This document shows, piece after piece, positions 53,181-64,000 of a DNA stretch of 64,000 bases. Within the stretch, counting starts at the first letter, position 1, and each line of letters starts with the position of its first letter. Origin of the DNA: Pyxidicoccus caerfyrddinensis (GTDB taxonomy: Bacteria > Myxococcota > Myxococcia > Myxococcales > Myxococcaceae); NCBI RefSeq assembly GCF_010894405.1, contig NZ_JAAIYA010000025.1:62001-126000 (forward strand), read 5' to 3'. The notes beneath the pieces are model-generated. The model did not search any database, was not told where the DNA came from, and was given only the letters and a program-made list of their open reading frames with translations. The position numbers were made by a program, and so were the translations under genes.

Positions 53181-54320
53181 ATGCCCCGCCTGCGCTCGCT
53201 GTTCGCCATCCCCGCCGTCCTCGCGCTGTCCTGCCGGAGCGTCCCGGCCGCGGTGCCACAGGCGCATGCCGTCCTCCCGAAGAACGTCGTCCTGATGGTG
53301 GGTGACGGCATGGGCCCCTCGCACTTCGCGGCGGCCCGGCTCCTCCGGGGCGAGGCCTTCGCGGCGGGCCGCTTCCCGGTGACGGGCATGGTCTCCACGC
53401 GCTCGGCGAACTCGGTGGTGACCGACTCGGCGGCGGCGGCCACGGCGATGGCGACCGGGACGAAGTCGAACAACCGGATGCTGGGCGTGGACCCGCAGGG
53501 ACATCCGCTCACCACGCTCCTCGAGCTGGCTGAGGGGCAGGGGCGGGCGACGGGGCTGGTGACGACCACCTTCTTCGGGGACGCCACGCCCGCGGCCTTC
53601 GCCGTCCACACCGCGCGCCGCGACCAGGTGGCGGACATCGTCCATCAGCTCCTCGCCAGCGACGTGGACCTCGTCGCGGGAGGCGGCGCGGAGCTGTTCG
53701 GCACGGACGGACTGCCGGCGTTGTCCACCGCGGCCGCGCAGCACGGCTGGTCACTCATCACCGAGCCCGCCGCGCTCGCCTCGGCCCCGGCGACGAAGGC
53801 GCTCGCCGTCTTCCCCTCGCAGAAGAACGCCGCGGACGTCCCGGGCGCGCGGCTGCCGGACCTCGCGCGCTGGGCGCTGGCGCGCCTGTCCACGGACCCG
53901 GATGGCTTCTTCCTCCTCCTGGAGCACGAGGGCACGGACACGGCCAGCCATGAGAATGCGGCCGACGACCTGCGCGACAGCCTGCGCTCCTTCGACGAGA
54001 CGGTGGGCGTCGTCGCGGACTTCGCGCGGCAGCGCGGTGACACGCTGGTGCTCGTCGTCGGCGACCACGAGACGGGTGGGCTGCGCGTGCTCGCGGACCC
54101 GGCCGGGGGCGTGGCGCTGGAGTTCGGCACCAAGACGCACACCGGCTCGCTCGTCCCGCTCTTCGCGCTCGGGCCGGGCTCCGAGCGGTTCATCGGCTTC
54201 TACGAGAACACGGAGATTGCCCACAAGGTGCAGGCGCTCTACGGCGTGAGCGCGGAGCCGGCGCAGGCCACGTCCCACGCCGCCCGTGTCTCCACGGGCA
54301 GCGTGGCTGGCGGCCGCTGA
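53181..54320 (+). CDS. Alkaline phosphatase family lipoprotein
   Basis: A 379-residue PhoA-type alkaline phosphatase. Metal ligand Asp in LMVGDGMG, nucleophile Ser in VTDSAAAATAMATG, and zinc ligands in EHEGTDTASHEN and VVGDHETGGL are all present; the final His is in TKTHTG. The signal peptide ends in a lipobox-like ALSC. AAAGGA precedes the ATG at 53181. It probably releases phosphate from organic esters outside the cell. No Pho box was recognised upstream. Confidence 0.92.
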   Translation: MPRLRSLFAIPAVLALSCRSVPAAVPQAHAVLPKNVVLMVGDGMGPSHFAAARLLRGEAFAAGRFPVTGMVSTRSANSVVTDSAAAATAMATGTKSNNRMLGVDPQGHPLTTLLELAEGQGRATGLVTTTFFGDATPAAFAVHTARRDQVADIVHQLLASDVDLVAGGGAELFGTDGLPALSTAAAQHGWSLITEPAALASAPATKALAVFPSQKNAADVPGARLPDLARWALARLSTDPDGFFLLLEHEGTDTASHENAADDLRDSLRSFDETVGVVADFARQRGDTLVLVVGDHETGGLRVLADPAGGVALEFGTKTHTGSLVPLFALGPGSERFIGFYENTEIAHKVQALYGVSAEPAQATSHAARVSTGSVAGGR

Positions 54321-54329
54321 GCGCGGGCG

Positions 54330-55298
54330 TCAGGCCTTCTCGGCGTAGACCAGCCCGTACTCGTCGGTGTTGTAGTGCAGGTGCCAGAAGAGCTGGCCGG
54401 GGTCCGTCTCCCGGGCCTTGCGCACATTCTCGCGGACCTGGTCCATCGACATCGCGCCGGGCTCGCGCTGGTGGCGCGTCAGGCTGTGCAGGGCGGTGAA
54501 GGCGGTGTTGGCGCCCGGGTACACATCCAGGGCGATGGACTCCAGCTTTGCGTTCTTGAATCCCGCCCGCTGCAGCTCGGCGACGTAGCGCTGCGACGTC
54601 CACACGTTCGACTCGGGCATGGCGATGCGGCCGCGCCAGTAGCGCAGGTGCAGGCGGCGGCGCAGTCCCAGCCCGGCCTCGCGGTCCGTCTTCATGCACA
54701 TGTCCGCCATCACCAGCCGGCCGCCGGGGCGTAGCACGCGGAAGGCCTCGCGCAGGAAGTCCCGGCGCGTCTTGAAGTGCAGGGCGGACTCCAGGGCGAA
54801 GACGACGTCGAACTCGCCGGCCCCGAAGGGCAGGCTCGTCGCGGAGCCCTCCATCAGCCGGATGACGTTGTCCAGGCCGACGAGCCGCGCGCGCTCGCTC
54901 GCGATGCGCACCTGCGTCGGAGTGACGTTGATGCCGGCGATGCGCGCTGGCTTGTAGGACTCGGCCCAGAGCAGGTCCTGGTCTCCATAGCCGAAGCCGC
55001 AGTCCAGCACCGACTCGCCCGCGCCCAGCCGCGCCGTCCGCGCCAACAGGTGTGCCATCTGGGACTGGGCGGCGGGGAACAGCTCACCCACCCGCTCGCA
55101 GTTGTTCTCGTCCACCTTCTCCACGTCGCGCCAGTAGCCCAGGTTCAGCCACAGCGGCTCGCGCCCCGTCCCAGGGCGTACCTGCTGGGGCGTGGGCATG
55201 CCGGGCACCCACGGGCCCACGTCCTCCGTGTAGAAGCGCGCCGCGTCCGCCAGCAGCGCATTCTTCAAGCGCGTTGCCACCTTCACCACTTCGAGCAT
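54330..55298 (-). CDS. SAM-dependent methyltransferase
   Basis: A 322-residue class I methyltransferase. Motif I is VLDCGFGYGDQD, and DVVFALESALHF plus LREAFRVLRPGGRLVMADM follow. The extended N-terminus and AGINVTPTQVRIA segment resemble gamma-tocopherol/cyclopropane-synthase-like or natural-product C/O-methyltransferases. GGAGGAG lies before the ATG. It converges on the phosphatase gene with 9 bases between. Substrate unknown. Confidence 0.9.
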   Translation of the reverse strand: MLEVVKVATRLKNALLADAARFYTEDVGPWVPGMPTPQQVRPGTGREPLWLNLGYWRDVEKVDENNCERVGELFPAAQSQMAHLLARTARLGAGESVLDCGFGYGDQDLLWAESYKPARIAGINVTPTQVRIASERARLVGLDNVIRLMEGSATSLPFGAGEFDVVFALESALHFKTRRDFLREAFRVLRPGGRLVMADMCMKTDREAGLGLRRRLHLRYWRGRIAMPESNVWTSQRYVAELQRAGFKNAKLESIALDVYPGANTAFTALHSLTRHQREPGAMSMDQVRENVRKARETDPGQLFWHLHYNTDEYGLVYAEKA

Positions 55299-55377
55299 CC
55301 ACTCCTCCCGAGTCGTGCGGGCAGCATATCCGAGTCACTGGATTTGCATGAATAGCGAGGAACGCTCGGAGATAGAC

Positions 55378-55425
55378 GAAGGGCCCGGATGCCGGGAGTG
55401 TCTTCCTCCCAACACCGGGCCCTTC
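55378..55425 (-). terminator. Terminator hairpin after clpB
   Basis: Arms GAAGGGCCCGG (55378-55388) and CCGGGCCCTTC (55415-55425) form an 11-bp stem, with a smaller GGGAG/CTCCC hairpin inside the loop. It starts 24 bases past the clpB stop. No T-run is evident. Confidence 0.65.
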
Positions 55426-55449
55426 CACTCCACCGTGCCGTGCCGCGCG

Positions 55450-58074
<2,625 letters not shown>

Positions 58075-58246
58075 GTCAACAACGTAAGAGCCGAACCCCC
58101 CTTGGCAAGTTGGCGCAGTGCGTCGGAGTGTCTGCCTGTCATGGAATACTTTGGACTCCTGGTAGCATCCGGGCTTTCAAGGAGCCGGAGTTGCCATGTG
58201 GGCTCGGGCCGGGTATAGGCGGCGCCCATCCTCGGGGGGCTGAAAC

Positions 58247-58837
58247 CTGGAAGCGCACGGCGGTTATCTCGTACGACTCGAAAGCCTGGGCGGGCTGGAG
58301 CTGATCCGGCTGGCGCGCGAGGCGCTGGCGCTGGACGGCGCCACCGGCGCCGGCGGCCTGCACGTGACGGTGAACCGGCGCCGCAAGGTGGTACGGCTGG
58401 CGTACGTGGGCCCCTTCTCCGCCGGACGCCAGGGCGCGCACTGGTACGCGGCACACCACGCGCTGCCGAGGCTCCTGTCCCGGGCCGCCAACGTCACGGT
58501 GCACGCCTACGTGCATGATCCAGACGAGGGCGAGCAGGTCATCGCCTACGGCAACGGCAGGCGCGTGGGTGGCGAGCGGGTGGTCTACGAGGACGTGGAG
58601 TTGCCCGGCCGTCCGGAGGACGTGGACGACGCGGCCTTCAAGCACATGCAGGAGCGTTGGCCCATGGGCCACCTGGCCTACGTCTTCGGCCTCACGCGCA
58701 AGGAATTGCTGCGCCTGCCACTGGCGGTGCCCGGCCGCGTGCTGGCGCTGGATGGCTCGGAGCAGGACAGCGCGTCGGCGCTGGAGGCCCTGCTGCCGGG
58801 CTCGCAGGTGCCGCACCTCGGGCCGGACGCCCACTGA
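58247..58837 (+). CDS. Uncharacterised protein with a doubtful start
   Basis: An unrecognised small basic-to-acidic protein. The first ordinary start codon is GTG at 58364 (157 residues). However, 39 codons upstream to the CTG at 58247 continue in frame with coding-like third positions and a plausible helix (LGGLELIRLAREALALDG), and no ATG, GTG or TTG occurs before the stop at 58241. Either CTG is the start, or an upstream start was lost. Recognisable segments such as VYEDVELPGRPEDVDDAAFKH give no family. It faces away from clpB. Confidence 0.6.
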   Translation: MEAHGGYLVRLESLGGLELIRLAREALALDGATGAGGLHVTVNRRRKVVRLAYVGPFSAGRQGAHWYAAHHALPRLLSRAANVTVHAYVHDPDEGEQVIAYGNGRRVGGERVVYEDVELPGRPEDVDDAAFKHMQERWPMGHLAYVFGLTRKELLRLPLAVPGRVLALDGSEQDSASALEALLPGSQVPHLGPDAH

Positions 58838-58861
58838 AGGGGCGCCCCCGCACCGGGGCGG

Positions 58862-59512
58862 CTACTCCTCTTCGGTCGCCGGCTCCCTGGCGAGGACGGC
58901 GTCCCGCACGGAGTCACTGCGGAAGTACTGGCCGAGCAGGGCGAAGGTGCCCGCCACCAGGGCCGTGCCGAGCACGGAGAGCCCCACGGCGAACCACGGC
59001 GCGAGGGTGCTCACCATGTCCGCGGCCACCGGGTCCTGGTACGCCGGCAGGTTCTTCATGCTCTGCGCCAGCGCGGTGCCCATGCGCCGCGACACCACGG
59101 CGAACTGGGCGCCGTCGATGGTGCGCAGCACGGCCACGGTGATTGCGGCGCGGCCGAGCAGGCGGCGCATGCCCTCGCGCGGCAGCCCATCCGGACGGAG
59201 CATGCGGGCGGCGGCGACGAAGACGAAGGCACACGCGATGGAGAGCACCCCCATCAGGACGGTGCGCGGCTCGCGCATGGGCTCGAGGGCGGAGTACTGC
59301 GTCCGCACCACCGTCTCCATGAGGGCCTTGTCGCCCATCCAGGCGGGGAACTCGTTCTCCAGCTGGCGCTCGCGCGCCTCGTAGAAGTGGGCCAGGTGGG
59401 TGGCCTCGCTCAGCGCGGACCAGCCGGTGAGGGCGGCGAGCACGAGGCCCACCATGGCGGCGAAGCGGATGCCACGAGGAAGCCCGCTCGAGCGGGAAGC
59501 AGACACCGTCAC
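58862..59512 (-). CDS. Integral membrane protein, unknown function
   Basis: 216 residues with four probable membrane segments (about 17-35, 85-103, 120-140 and 172-195) and a short acidic tail. No family recognised. The start is GTG, overlapping the stop of the DUF1844 gene as GTGA, so it is the last member of a three-gene coupled cassette. Confidence 0.85.
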   Translation of the reverse strand: MTVSASRSSGLPRGIRFAAMVGLVLAALTGWSALSEATHLAHFYEARERQLENEFPAWMGDKALMETVVRTQYSALEPMREPRTVLMGVLSIACAFVFVAAARMLRPDGLPREGMRRLLGRAAITVAVLRTIDGAQFAVVSRRMGTALAQSMKNLPAYQDPVAADMVSTLAPWFAVGLSVLGTALVAGTFALLGQYFRSDSVRDAVLAREPATEEE

Positions 59513-59823
59513 CGCTTGGTCGCCTCCACGAAGCGCAGGCGCAAGTCGGTGAGGAGCCCGTCGAAGAGCTTCTCCTCCTCGGCCGTGAGGTTCCCCTTCG
59601 TCTTCACGCGCAGCATGGAGAGCAGGTCCAGGTTCTGCCGGGCCAACGGCAAGTCCCGCGCCGTCTGGCCCGTCTCCGGATTGGGAGCGTCACCGAGGTG
59701 GATGAGCACCGCGGTGCCCAGCCCCACGATGAAGGTGCTGAAGGAAATGGACTCCTCGGACGCGGAGCGCGCTTCCCCCCGCATCACGAAGGTCTCGCCG
59801 CGCTTCTCGTCCCCGGAGCTCAT
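59509..59823 (-). CDS. DUF1844 protein
   Basis: A 104-residue DUF1844 protein. The family signature is clear: SFSTFIVGLGTAVLIHLGD, then LPLARQNLDLLSMLRVKTKGNLTAEEEKLFDGLLTDLRLRFVE. The function of the family is not known; it is common in deltaproteobacteria and related phyla. It overlaps both neighbours by ATGA/GTGA, implying coordinated synthesis. Confidence 0.93.
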   Translation of the reverse strand: MSSGDEKRGETFVMRGEARSASEESISFSTFIVGLGTAVLIHLGDAPNPETGQTARDLPLARQNLDLLSMLRVKTKGNLTAEEEKLFDGLLTDLRLRFVEATKR

Positions 59824-60071
59824 GCGGAGGCCGGACCCTCGTCCTCGGAGCCCTCGTCGGACTCGTCCTCATCCTCGTCGATGTCGTCCTCGTCATCCTC
59901 GAAGTCGTCGACGTCGTCGAGCATGAGCGTCTCGATGGGGACGGACTTCTCCTGCACGTCCGGCAGGCCCTTGATGTGGCGCTCGTACGCCTTCTCGTCC
60001 AGGTGACCGGAGCGCAGGTACCGGTCCGCCGTGCGCTTGTCGAGGTACTTCGGGTCAGCCGAATCCGCCAT
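59820..60071 (-). CDS. Small protein with a strongly acidic C-terminus
   Basis: An 83-residue protein. The first 50 residues are a conserved-looking basic helical part (PKYLDKRTADRYLRSGHLDEKAYERH). The last 35 are almost only Asp and Glu, likely disordered. The ATG at 60071 has GAGGAT 8 bases upstream. It heads the cassette with DUF1844 and the membrane protein. The acidic tail could mimic nucleic acid or bind a basic partner; this is inference. Confidence 0.85.
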   Translation of the reverse strand: MADSADPKYLDKRTADRYLRSGHLDEKAYERHIKGLPDVQEKSVPIETLMLDDVDDFEDDEDDIDEDEDESDEGSEDEGPASA

Positions 60072-60162
60072 GTTCAAATCCTCAGAATTGCTTGGAAAAC
60101 AGCGCGCCACCTTATAGCAGGGAGGGCGCCTGTCAACGCCGCCGAGCCGCCTTCCAGAGCCG

Positions 60163-60819
60163 ATGAACGCACCGCCCCGCCCCATGCTTCCCCGCGGCCC
60201 GTACCTGCTGTGTGACGATACCGTCCTCCCGGATGTTCCGCTGGTGGACAAGGCGGCACGGCTGGTGGCCGGTGGGGCTCGGGTGGTGCAGCTGCGCATG
60301 AAGCGCACACCGCCCCGGGAGGCACTGGCGGCCGCGCGCGAGGTGGCCGCGCTGTGCCGGCGCGCGGGGGCGCTGTGCCTGCTGAACGACAGGGTGGACC
60401 TGGCGCTGCTGGCGGGGGCTGACGGGGTGCACGTGGGGGACGAGGACTTGCCGCCGGAGGCCGCGCGCGAGCTGCTCGGGCCTGGCCGGCTGGTGGGCGT
60501 CACGGTGCGCGGCGTGGACGGAGCGCGGGCGGCGCGCGAGGCGGGTGCGGACTACGTGGGCGTGGGGCCGCTCTTCGGCACGACGACGAAGCAGGTGGCG
60601 GCGCCGGTGCTGGGGCTGGAAGCGTTCGCCGCGGTGGTGAAGGGCAGCCCGCTGCCGGTGGTGGGCATTGGCGGCGTGGGGCTGGCGAACATCTCCCGGG
60701 TGGCGGCGGCGGGGGCGCATGGCGCGGCGGTGGTTTCCGATGCCCTGCTCGCCGGGGACATCGCCGAGCGGGTGCGGCAACTGGTGGCCGCGTTTGAACG
60801 GGGCGGGGCGGGGGACTAG
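60163..60819 (+). CDS. thiE: Thiamine phosphate synthase
   Basis: Couples HMP-pyrophosphate and thiazole phosphate. The 218-residue TIM barrel has VVQLRMK, LLNDRVDLALLAGADGVHVG, VGVGPLFGTTTK and GIGGVG, which form the pyrophosphate and thiazole-phosphate sites. It is the first of three genes with two base-level couplings to a thiD. I found no TPP-riboswitch core in the 91 bases upstream. Confidence 0.93.
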   Translation: MNAPPRPMLPRGPYLLCDDTVLPDVPLVDKAARLVAGGARVVQLRMKRTPPREALAAAREVAALCRRAGALCLLNDRVDLALLAGADGVHVGDEDLPPEAARELLGPGRLVGVTVRGVDGARAAREAGADYVGVGPLFGTTTKQVAAPVLGLEAFAAVVKGSPLPVVGIGGVGLANISRVAAAGAHGAAVVSDALLAGDIAERVRQLVAAFERGGAGD

Positions 60820-60840
60820 CCTCGCCCGCTCAGGAGCCCC

Positions 60841-61605
60841 ATGAACAACCATCCGCGACACCACGGGCCGCCGCCGCGCCGCCCGAACATCGGCATCACC
60901 CCGGACTGGAGTCAGCCCGAGGACCAGGCCTTCGCCCGCTACGAGCTGAAGGTGCCGTACTCGGACGCGGTGATGCGCACGGGGGGCCTGCCCTTCGTGT
61001 TGCCGTACACCGACGACCCGTCGTGCGTGGAGGCATACCTGGACCGCGTCTCCGGGGTGCTCGTCACCGGTGGCGCGTTCGACATCCCCCCGGAGGCGTA
61101 CGGCGAGGCCGCGCGCGAGGGGCTGGGGGCGCTGAAGGAGGGGCGCACCGCGTTCGAGGCGGCGCTGATGCGCGGCGCGCTCAAGCGCAACATGCCGGTG
61201 CTGGGCATCTGCGGTGGCATGCAGCTGCTCAACGTCGTGCTGGGCGGCACGTTGTTCCAGGACATCGGCCGCGAGGTGCAGGGTGCTCGCGAGCACGAGC
61301 AGAAGCATGACCGCACCCAGCCGCAGCACCCGGTGGAAGTGAAGAGCGGCACGCTGCTGGCGGAGGCGGTGGGGCACGGCCAGTTGATGGTCAACTCCAC
61401 GCACCACCAGTCGGTGCGCGCGGCGGGCAAGGACGCGGTGGTGTGCGCGGTGGCGCCGGACGGCGTGGTGGAGGCGATTGAGTCCACCGTGCACGGCTTC
61501 GCGGTGGGCGTGCAGTGGCACCCCGAGTACATGGCCACGACGATTCCCGTGCACATGGGCCTGTACAAGTCCTTCGTGCAGAAGGCGCGCGAGCACCGGC
61601 GGTGA
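60841..61605 (+). CDS. Peptidase C26/class I glutamine amidotransferase-like hydrolase
   Basis: A 254-residue C26 protein (PuuD/gamma-glutamyl-GABA hydrolase-like). The nucleophile is Cys in LGICGGMQLLN, and His-Glu in GVQWHPEY completes the triad. VLVTGGAFDIPPEAYG corresponds to the family's GGxD-type region. It sits between thiE (21 bases) and thiD (GTGA overlap). The location inside a thiamine operon is unexpected for a polyamine enzyme, so another gamma-glutamyl amide is possible. Confidence 0.9.
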   Translation: MNNHPRHHGPPPRRPNIGITPDWSQPEDQAFARYELKVPYSDAVMRTGGLPFVLPYTDDPSCVEAYLDRVSGVLVTGGAFDIPPEAYGEAAREGLGALKEGRTAFEAALMRGALKRNMPVLGICGGMQLLNVVLGGTLFQDIGREVQGAREHEQKHDRTQPQHPVEVKSGTLLAEAVGHGQLMVNSTHHQSVRAAGKDAVVCAVAPDGVVEAIESTVHGFAVGVQWHPEYMATTIPVHMGLYKSFVQKAREHRR

Positions 61606-62408
61606 GTCCGCGCGTCCTCCTCTTGGCCGGGCACGAGCCCACGGGGAGGGCGGGGTTGCTGGCGGACGTGTCGGCCGTGCTCGCGCGAGGCGGCCAGCCG
61701 GTGGCGGTGCCCATGGCCCAGACGGCGCAGGGCACCACGACGTTCACCTGGGTGGCCTCGTCGCCGCGCATGGTGGCCGCGCAGGTGGCCGCCGCGTGCG
61801 AGCTGGGGCCGCTGCACGCGGTGAAGTGGGGCATGGTGCCCGGCCCCGCGCAGCTGTCCGCCGCGCGCGCGGCGCTTCAGGGCACGGAGGCGTGGTGGGT
61901 GGTGGACCCGGTGGTGCGCACGTCCCGGGGACAGGTGCTGTCACGGCTGTCCCCGAAGGCGTACCTGGCGCTGGCTGGGCCGCGCGTGGTGCTCACGCCC
62001 AACCTGGACGAGGCGGGGTGGCTGCTGGGCGAGCCCGCACCCCGCTCGGTGGAGGAGGCGGCGAAGGTCGCCTGCGCGCTGGTGCGGTATGGCTTTGGCG
62101 CGGTGCTGGTGAAGGGCGGACACCTGCCGGGTGACGAGGGGCTGGTGGACGTGCTGGCCACGCCCGGGCCGATGGTGTCGGTGAAGAGCAGGCACCTGTT
62201 GGGCGATGAGGGGCCGGCCACGCGCAAGTGGATGGTGCCGGAGGTTCGGCTGCTGCACGGCGAGTGGTTGGAGCGCGCGCCCGAGCTCCGCGGCACCGGC
62301 TGCCGGCTGGCCTCCGCGCTGGCCACGGAGCTGGGCCAGGGCCATCCGCTGGAGGCCGCGGTGAACGCGGCGCGCGAGCTGGTGGCACGCTACCTGCGAG
62401 CGGGTTAG
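61602..62408 (+). CDS. thiD: Hydroxymethylpyrimidine/phosphomethylpyrimidine kinase
   Basis: A 268-residue ribokinase-fold kinase. The N-terminal LLAGHEPTGRAG is the substrate loop, VVDPVVRTSRG and VLTPNLDEAGWLLG are typical of ThiD, and the anion-hole/catalytic loop is LRGTGCRLASALA. The start is GTG at 61602, overlapping the C26 stop. ThiD supplies HMP-pyrophosphate, the partner substrate of ThiE, so the two enzymes of the operon act in consecutive steps. Confidence 0.9.
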   Translation: MSPRVLLLAGHEPTGRAGLLADVSAVLARGGQPVAVPMAQTAQGTTTFTWVASSPRMVAAQVAAACELGPLHAVKWGMVPGPAQLSAARAALQGTEAWWVVDPVVRTSRGQVLSRLSPKAYLALAGPRVVLTPNLDEAGWLLGEPAPRSVEEAAKVACALVRYGFGAVLVKGGHLPGDEGLVDVLATPGPMVSVKSRHLLGDEGPATRKWMVPEVRLLHGEWLERAPELRGTGCRLASALATELGQGHPLEAAVNAARELVARYLRAG

Positions 62409-62492
62409 TGCAGGAGCCAGCCGCCTGGGCGTCGCGGGTTCTACGCCCGACGCGGTCATGCTTCGCGAGCGGCCCGGCCCGCATGGGGCTTC

Positions 62493-62525
62493 GCGGGCCC
62501 TGCTCGCTGCGTGAGCAAGGCCCGC
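62493..62525 (-). terminator. Hairpin after dnaB
   Basis: A 7-bp and a 5-bp stem segment (GCGGGCC...TGCTC with GAGCA...GGCCCGC) separated by one C/A mismatch, with a 7-base loop, lies 17 bases past the dnaB stop in the 133-base convergent gap with thiD. Confidence 0.55.
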
Positions 62526-62541
62526 CTGAAGCGTCGAGGTC

Positions 62542-63909
62542 CTACTCGCCGCGGCTGCGGCTCTCGAAGCGGGTGTACTCCGAGAGGAACACCAGGTCGA
62601 CGGAGCCGATGGGGCCGTTACGCTGCTTGGCGACGATGAGCTCCACCGGGATGACGGTGCTGGAGGGCGTAGACTGCGCGCCGTCGGCGCCTTCCTCCGT
62701 CTCCTCGCGGTGGATGAACATCACCACGTCGGCGTCCTGCTCGATGGAGCCGGACTCGCGCAGGTCCGACAGCATGGGCTTGCCGCCCTTGCGCTCCTCC
62801 ACCTTACGGTTGAGCTGGCTGAGCGCGATGATGGGCACCTCCAGCTCCTTCGCCAGCTGCTTGAGCGCGCGGGAGATTTCCGCCACTTCCAGCTGGCGGC
62901 TCTCCACCTTGCCCTTCTGGTGCATCAGCTGGAGGTAGTCGATGACCAGCAGCGACAGCCGCGGGTCCTTCTGCTTCACACGCCGCGCCTTGGCGCGCAG
63001 GTCGAACGGGGACAGGCCGCCCGAGTCGTCGATGTAGATGGGGGCGTTGTAGAGCGCGCCCGCCATCTCCTGGAACTTCTCCTCGTCGTGCGGCGACAGC
63101 CGGCCTCCGCGCAGCTTCTTCATGTCCACGCGCGCGGTGGACGCGAGCAGACGCATGAGCAGCTGGTCCGCCGGCATTTCCAGGCTGAAGATGCCGACGG
63201 CCTTGTTCTCCTTCAGGGCCGCGTGCACCGCGATGTTCATCGCGAAGGACGTCTTGCCGATGCCGGGACGCGCCGCGAGGATGATGAGCTCGCCCGCGTG
63301 CAGGCCGGTGAGCTGGTTGTCCAGGTCGATGTAGCCAGTGGACAGGCCCGTGATGCCCGTGGCCGCGGCCTTCATCTTGTCGAGCAGGTCGAGCGTCTGC
63401 TCCATCAGCTCGCTGACCGGGCGCAGGTCGCCCTCGCGCTTCTTCTCCGCGAGGAGGAACACCTTGCGCTCGGCCTCGTCGAGCAGCACCTCCAGCTCGC
63501 CCGTCTCCGAGCTGGCCAGCTCCTGGATCTCCCGGCCCACGTTGGCCAGGCGCCGGCGGATGGCCTGGTCCTTGACGATCTGCGCGTACTGGACGGCGTT
63601 GGAGGCCAGCGGCACCACCTGGTCCAGCCGCATCAGGTACGCGGGGCCGCCCACGGCGACGAGCTGCCCGAGGACTTTCAGCTCCTCGGCCAGCGTCAGG
63701 TGGTCGACCTGCTTGGACTGGCCGTCCAGCTTGAGCATCGCCGCGAAGATCTGCGCGTGCGCGGGGCTGGAGAAGTCGTCCGGGAAGACCACCTCACCGA
63801 CCGCGGCGATGAGTGTGTTGTCCGCGAGCACGGCACCCAGCACCGCTCGCTCAGCGGCCAGGTCCTCGTGAACCCGCCGGCCTTCTCTCATTTCCAGGAC
63901 GTTTTCCAT
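62542..63909 (-). CDS. dnaB: Replicative DNA helicase DnaB
   Basis: A 455-residue hexameric fork helicase. The N-terminal primase-interacting domain covers about 12-150 (ERAVLGAVLADN). The RecA-like motor domain has Walker A ARPGIGKTSF, FSLEMPADQL, Walker B LLVIDYLQLM, the ALSQLNRKVEERKGGKP region and the SGSIEQDADVVMFIHRE motif. Length and all motifs are normal; no intein is present. The 91 bases upstream to the window end show no other gene. Confidence 0.96.
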   Translation of the reverse strand: MENVLEMREGRRVHEDLAAERAVLGAVLADNTLIAAVGEVVFPDDFSSPAHAQIFAAMLKLDGQSKQVDHLTLAEELKVLGQLVAVGGPAYLMRLDQVVPLASNAVQYAQIVKDQAIRRRLANVGREIQELASSETGELEVLLDEAERKVFLLAEKKREGDLRPVSELMEQTLDLLDKMKAAATGITGLSTGYIDLDNQLTGLHAGELIILAARPGIGKTSFAMNIAVHAALKENKAVGIFSLEMPADQLLMRLLASTARVDMKKLRGGRLSPHDEEKFQEMAGALYNAPIYIDDSGGLSPFDLRAKARRVKQKDPRLSLLVIDYLQLMHQKGKVESRQLEVAEISRALKQLAKELEVPIIALSQLNRKVEERKGGKPMLSDLRESGSIEQDADVVMFIHREETEEGADGAQSTPSSTVIPVELIVAKQRNGPIGSVDLVFLSEYTRFESRSRGE

Positions 63910-64000
63910 GGCTGCCCGCCCACTCTACAGGCGGCCCTGACATCCCCCAATTTTCTGGAACAGACCTGTAGCACCGGGTGGGCGGAGGAGGGGGATCCTA

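Noticed and set aside
60072..60162. TPP riboswitch before thiE
   Set aside because: The conserved CUGAGA and ACCUG...GG-AAUGCC cores are absent from the short leader.

Overview
This is GC-rich (roughly 70%), densely coding chromosomal DNA from a myxobacterium, most likely of the Myxococcus/Corallococcus/Pyxidicoccus group. The signs are very strong G/C bias at third codon positions, many lipobox lipoproteins, a MYXO-CTERM surface-anchoring tail, a Hanks-type kinase with a TPR tail, an FHA-type sigma-54 activator, an ADYC-like lipoprotein and Uma2/DUF885/DUF418/DUF1844 genes. No phage, IS or CRISPR locus was seen. About 50 genes are supported and there is little intergenic space.

Layout. (1) 151-10167: a ChaN/EreA-like lipoprotein, then a compact seven-gene arginine operon on the minus strand, argF'-argB-argE'-argH-argG-(P-loop protein)-argC, read from 9563 down to 1829. 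It is divergent from argR, with ARG-box palindromes between. The carbamoyltransferase is of the N-acyl-ornithine type, so the pathway probably keeps the acyl group on until acylcitrulline. (2) 10307-15449: Uma2 nuclease, VWA protein, two-component pair and ECF sigma factor. (3) 15487-19663: DUF885 peptidase-like lipoprotein and a MYXO-CTERM lipoprotein with its own terminator. (4) 19764-29400: an IclR-controlled catabolic island. The minus arm is IclR, acyl-CoA dehydrogenase and alpha/beta hydrolase. The plus arm is 3-hydroxyacyl-CoA dehydrogenase, 3-oxoadipyl-CoA-type thiolase, glutaryl-CoA dehydrogenase, aldehyde dehydrogenase and Zn alcohol dehydrogenase. The set fits oxidation of an omega-hydroxy acid, lactone or dicarboxylate to acetyl-CoA plus succinyl-CoA.

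(5) 29448-33658: exported M20 amidohydrolase, then two lower-GC secreted lipoproteins (S1 protease with FG-GAP-like repeats, and a Cys-rich protein). (6) 33930-40342: Ser/Thr kinase with TPRs, ADYC-like lipoprotein and FHA sigma-54 activator. (7) 40610-48419: two GH13 enzymes, SnoaL-like protein, an unusual zinc metalloprotease, VOC protein, LLM flavin oxidoreductase and DUF418 membrane protein. (8) 48523-53085: tRNA/tmRNA 3'-end-like remnant, di-haem oxidoreductase, lipoprotein, spermidine-synthase-like methyltransferase and class 3 lipase. (9) 53181-63909: alkaline phosphatase, methyltransferase, clpB, a small gene with a doubtful start, a three-gene overlapping cassette (membrane protein, DUF1844, acidic protein), thiE-C26 amidotransferase-thiD, and dnaB.

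Most long open frames opposite or beside these genes are GC-driven shadows and are left out. All family assignments come from reading motifs in the translations; no database search was possible.
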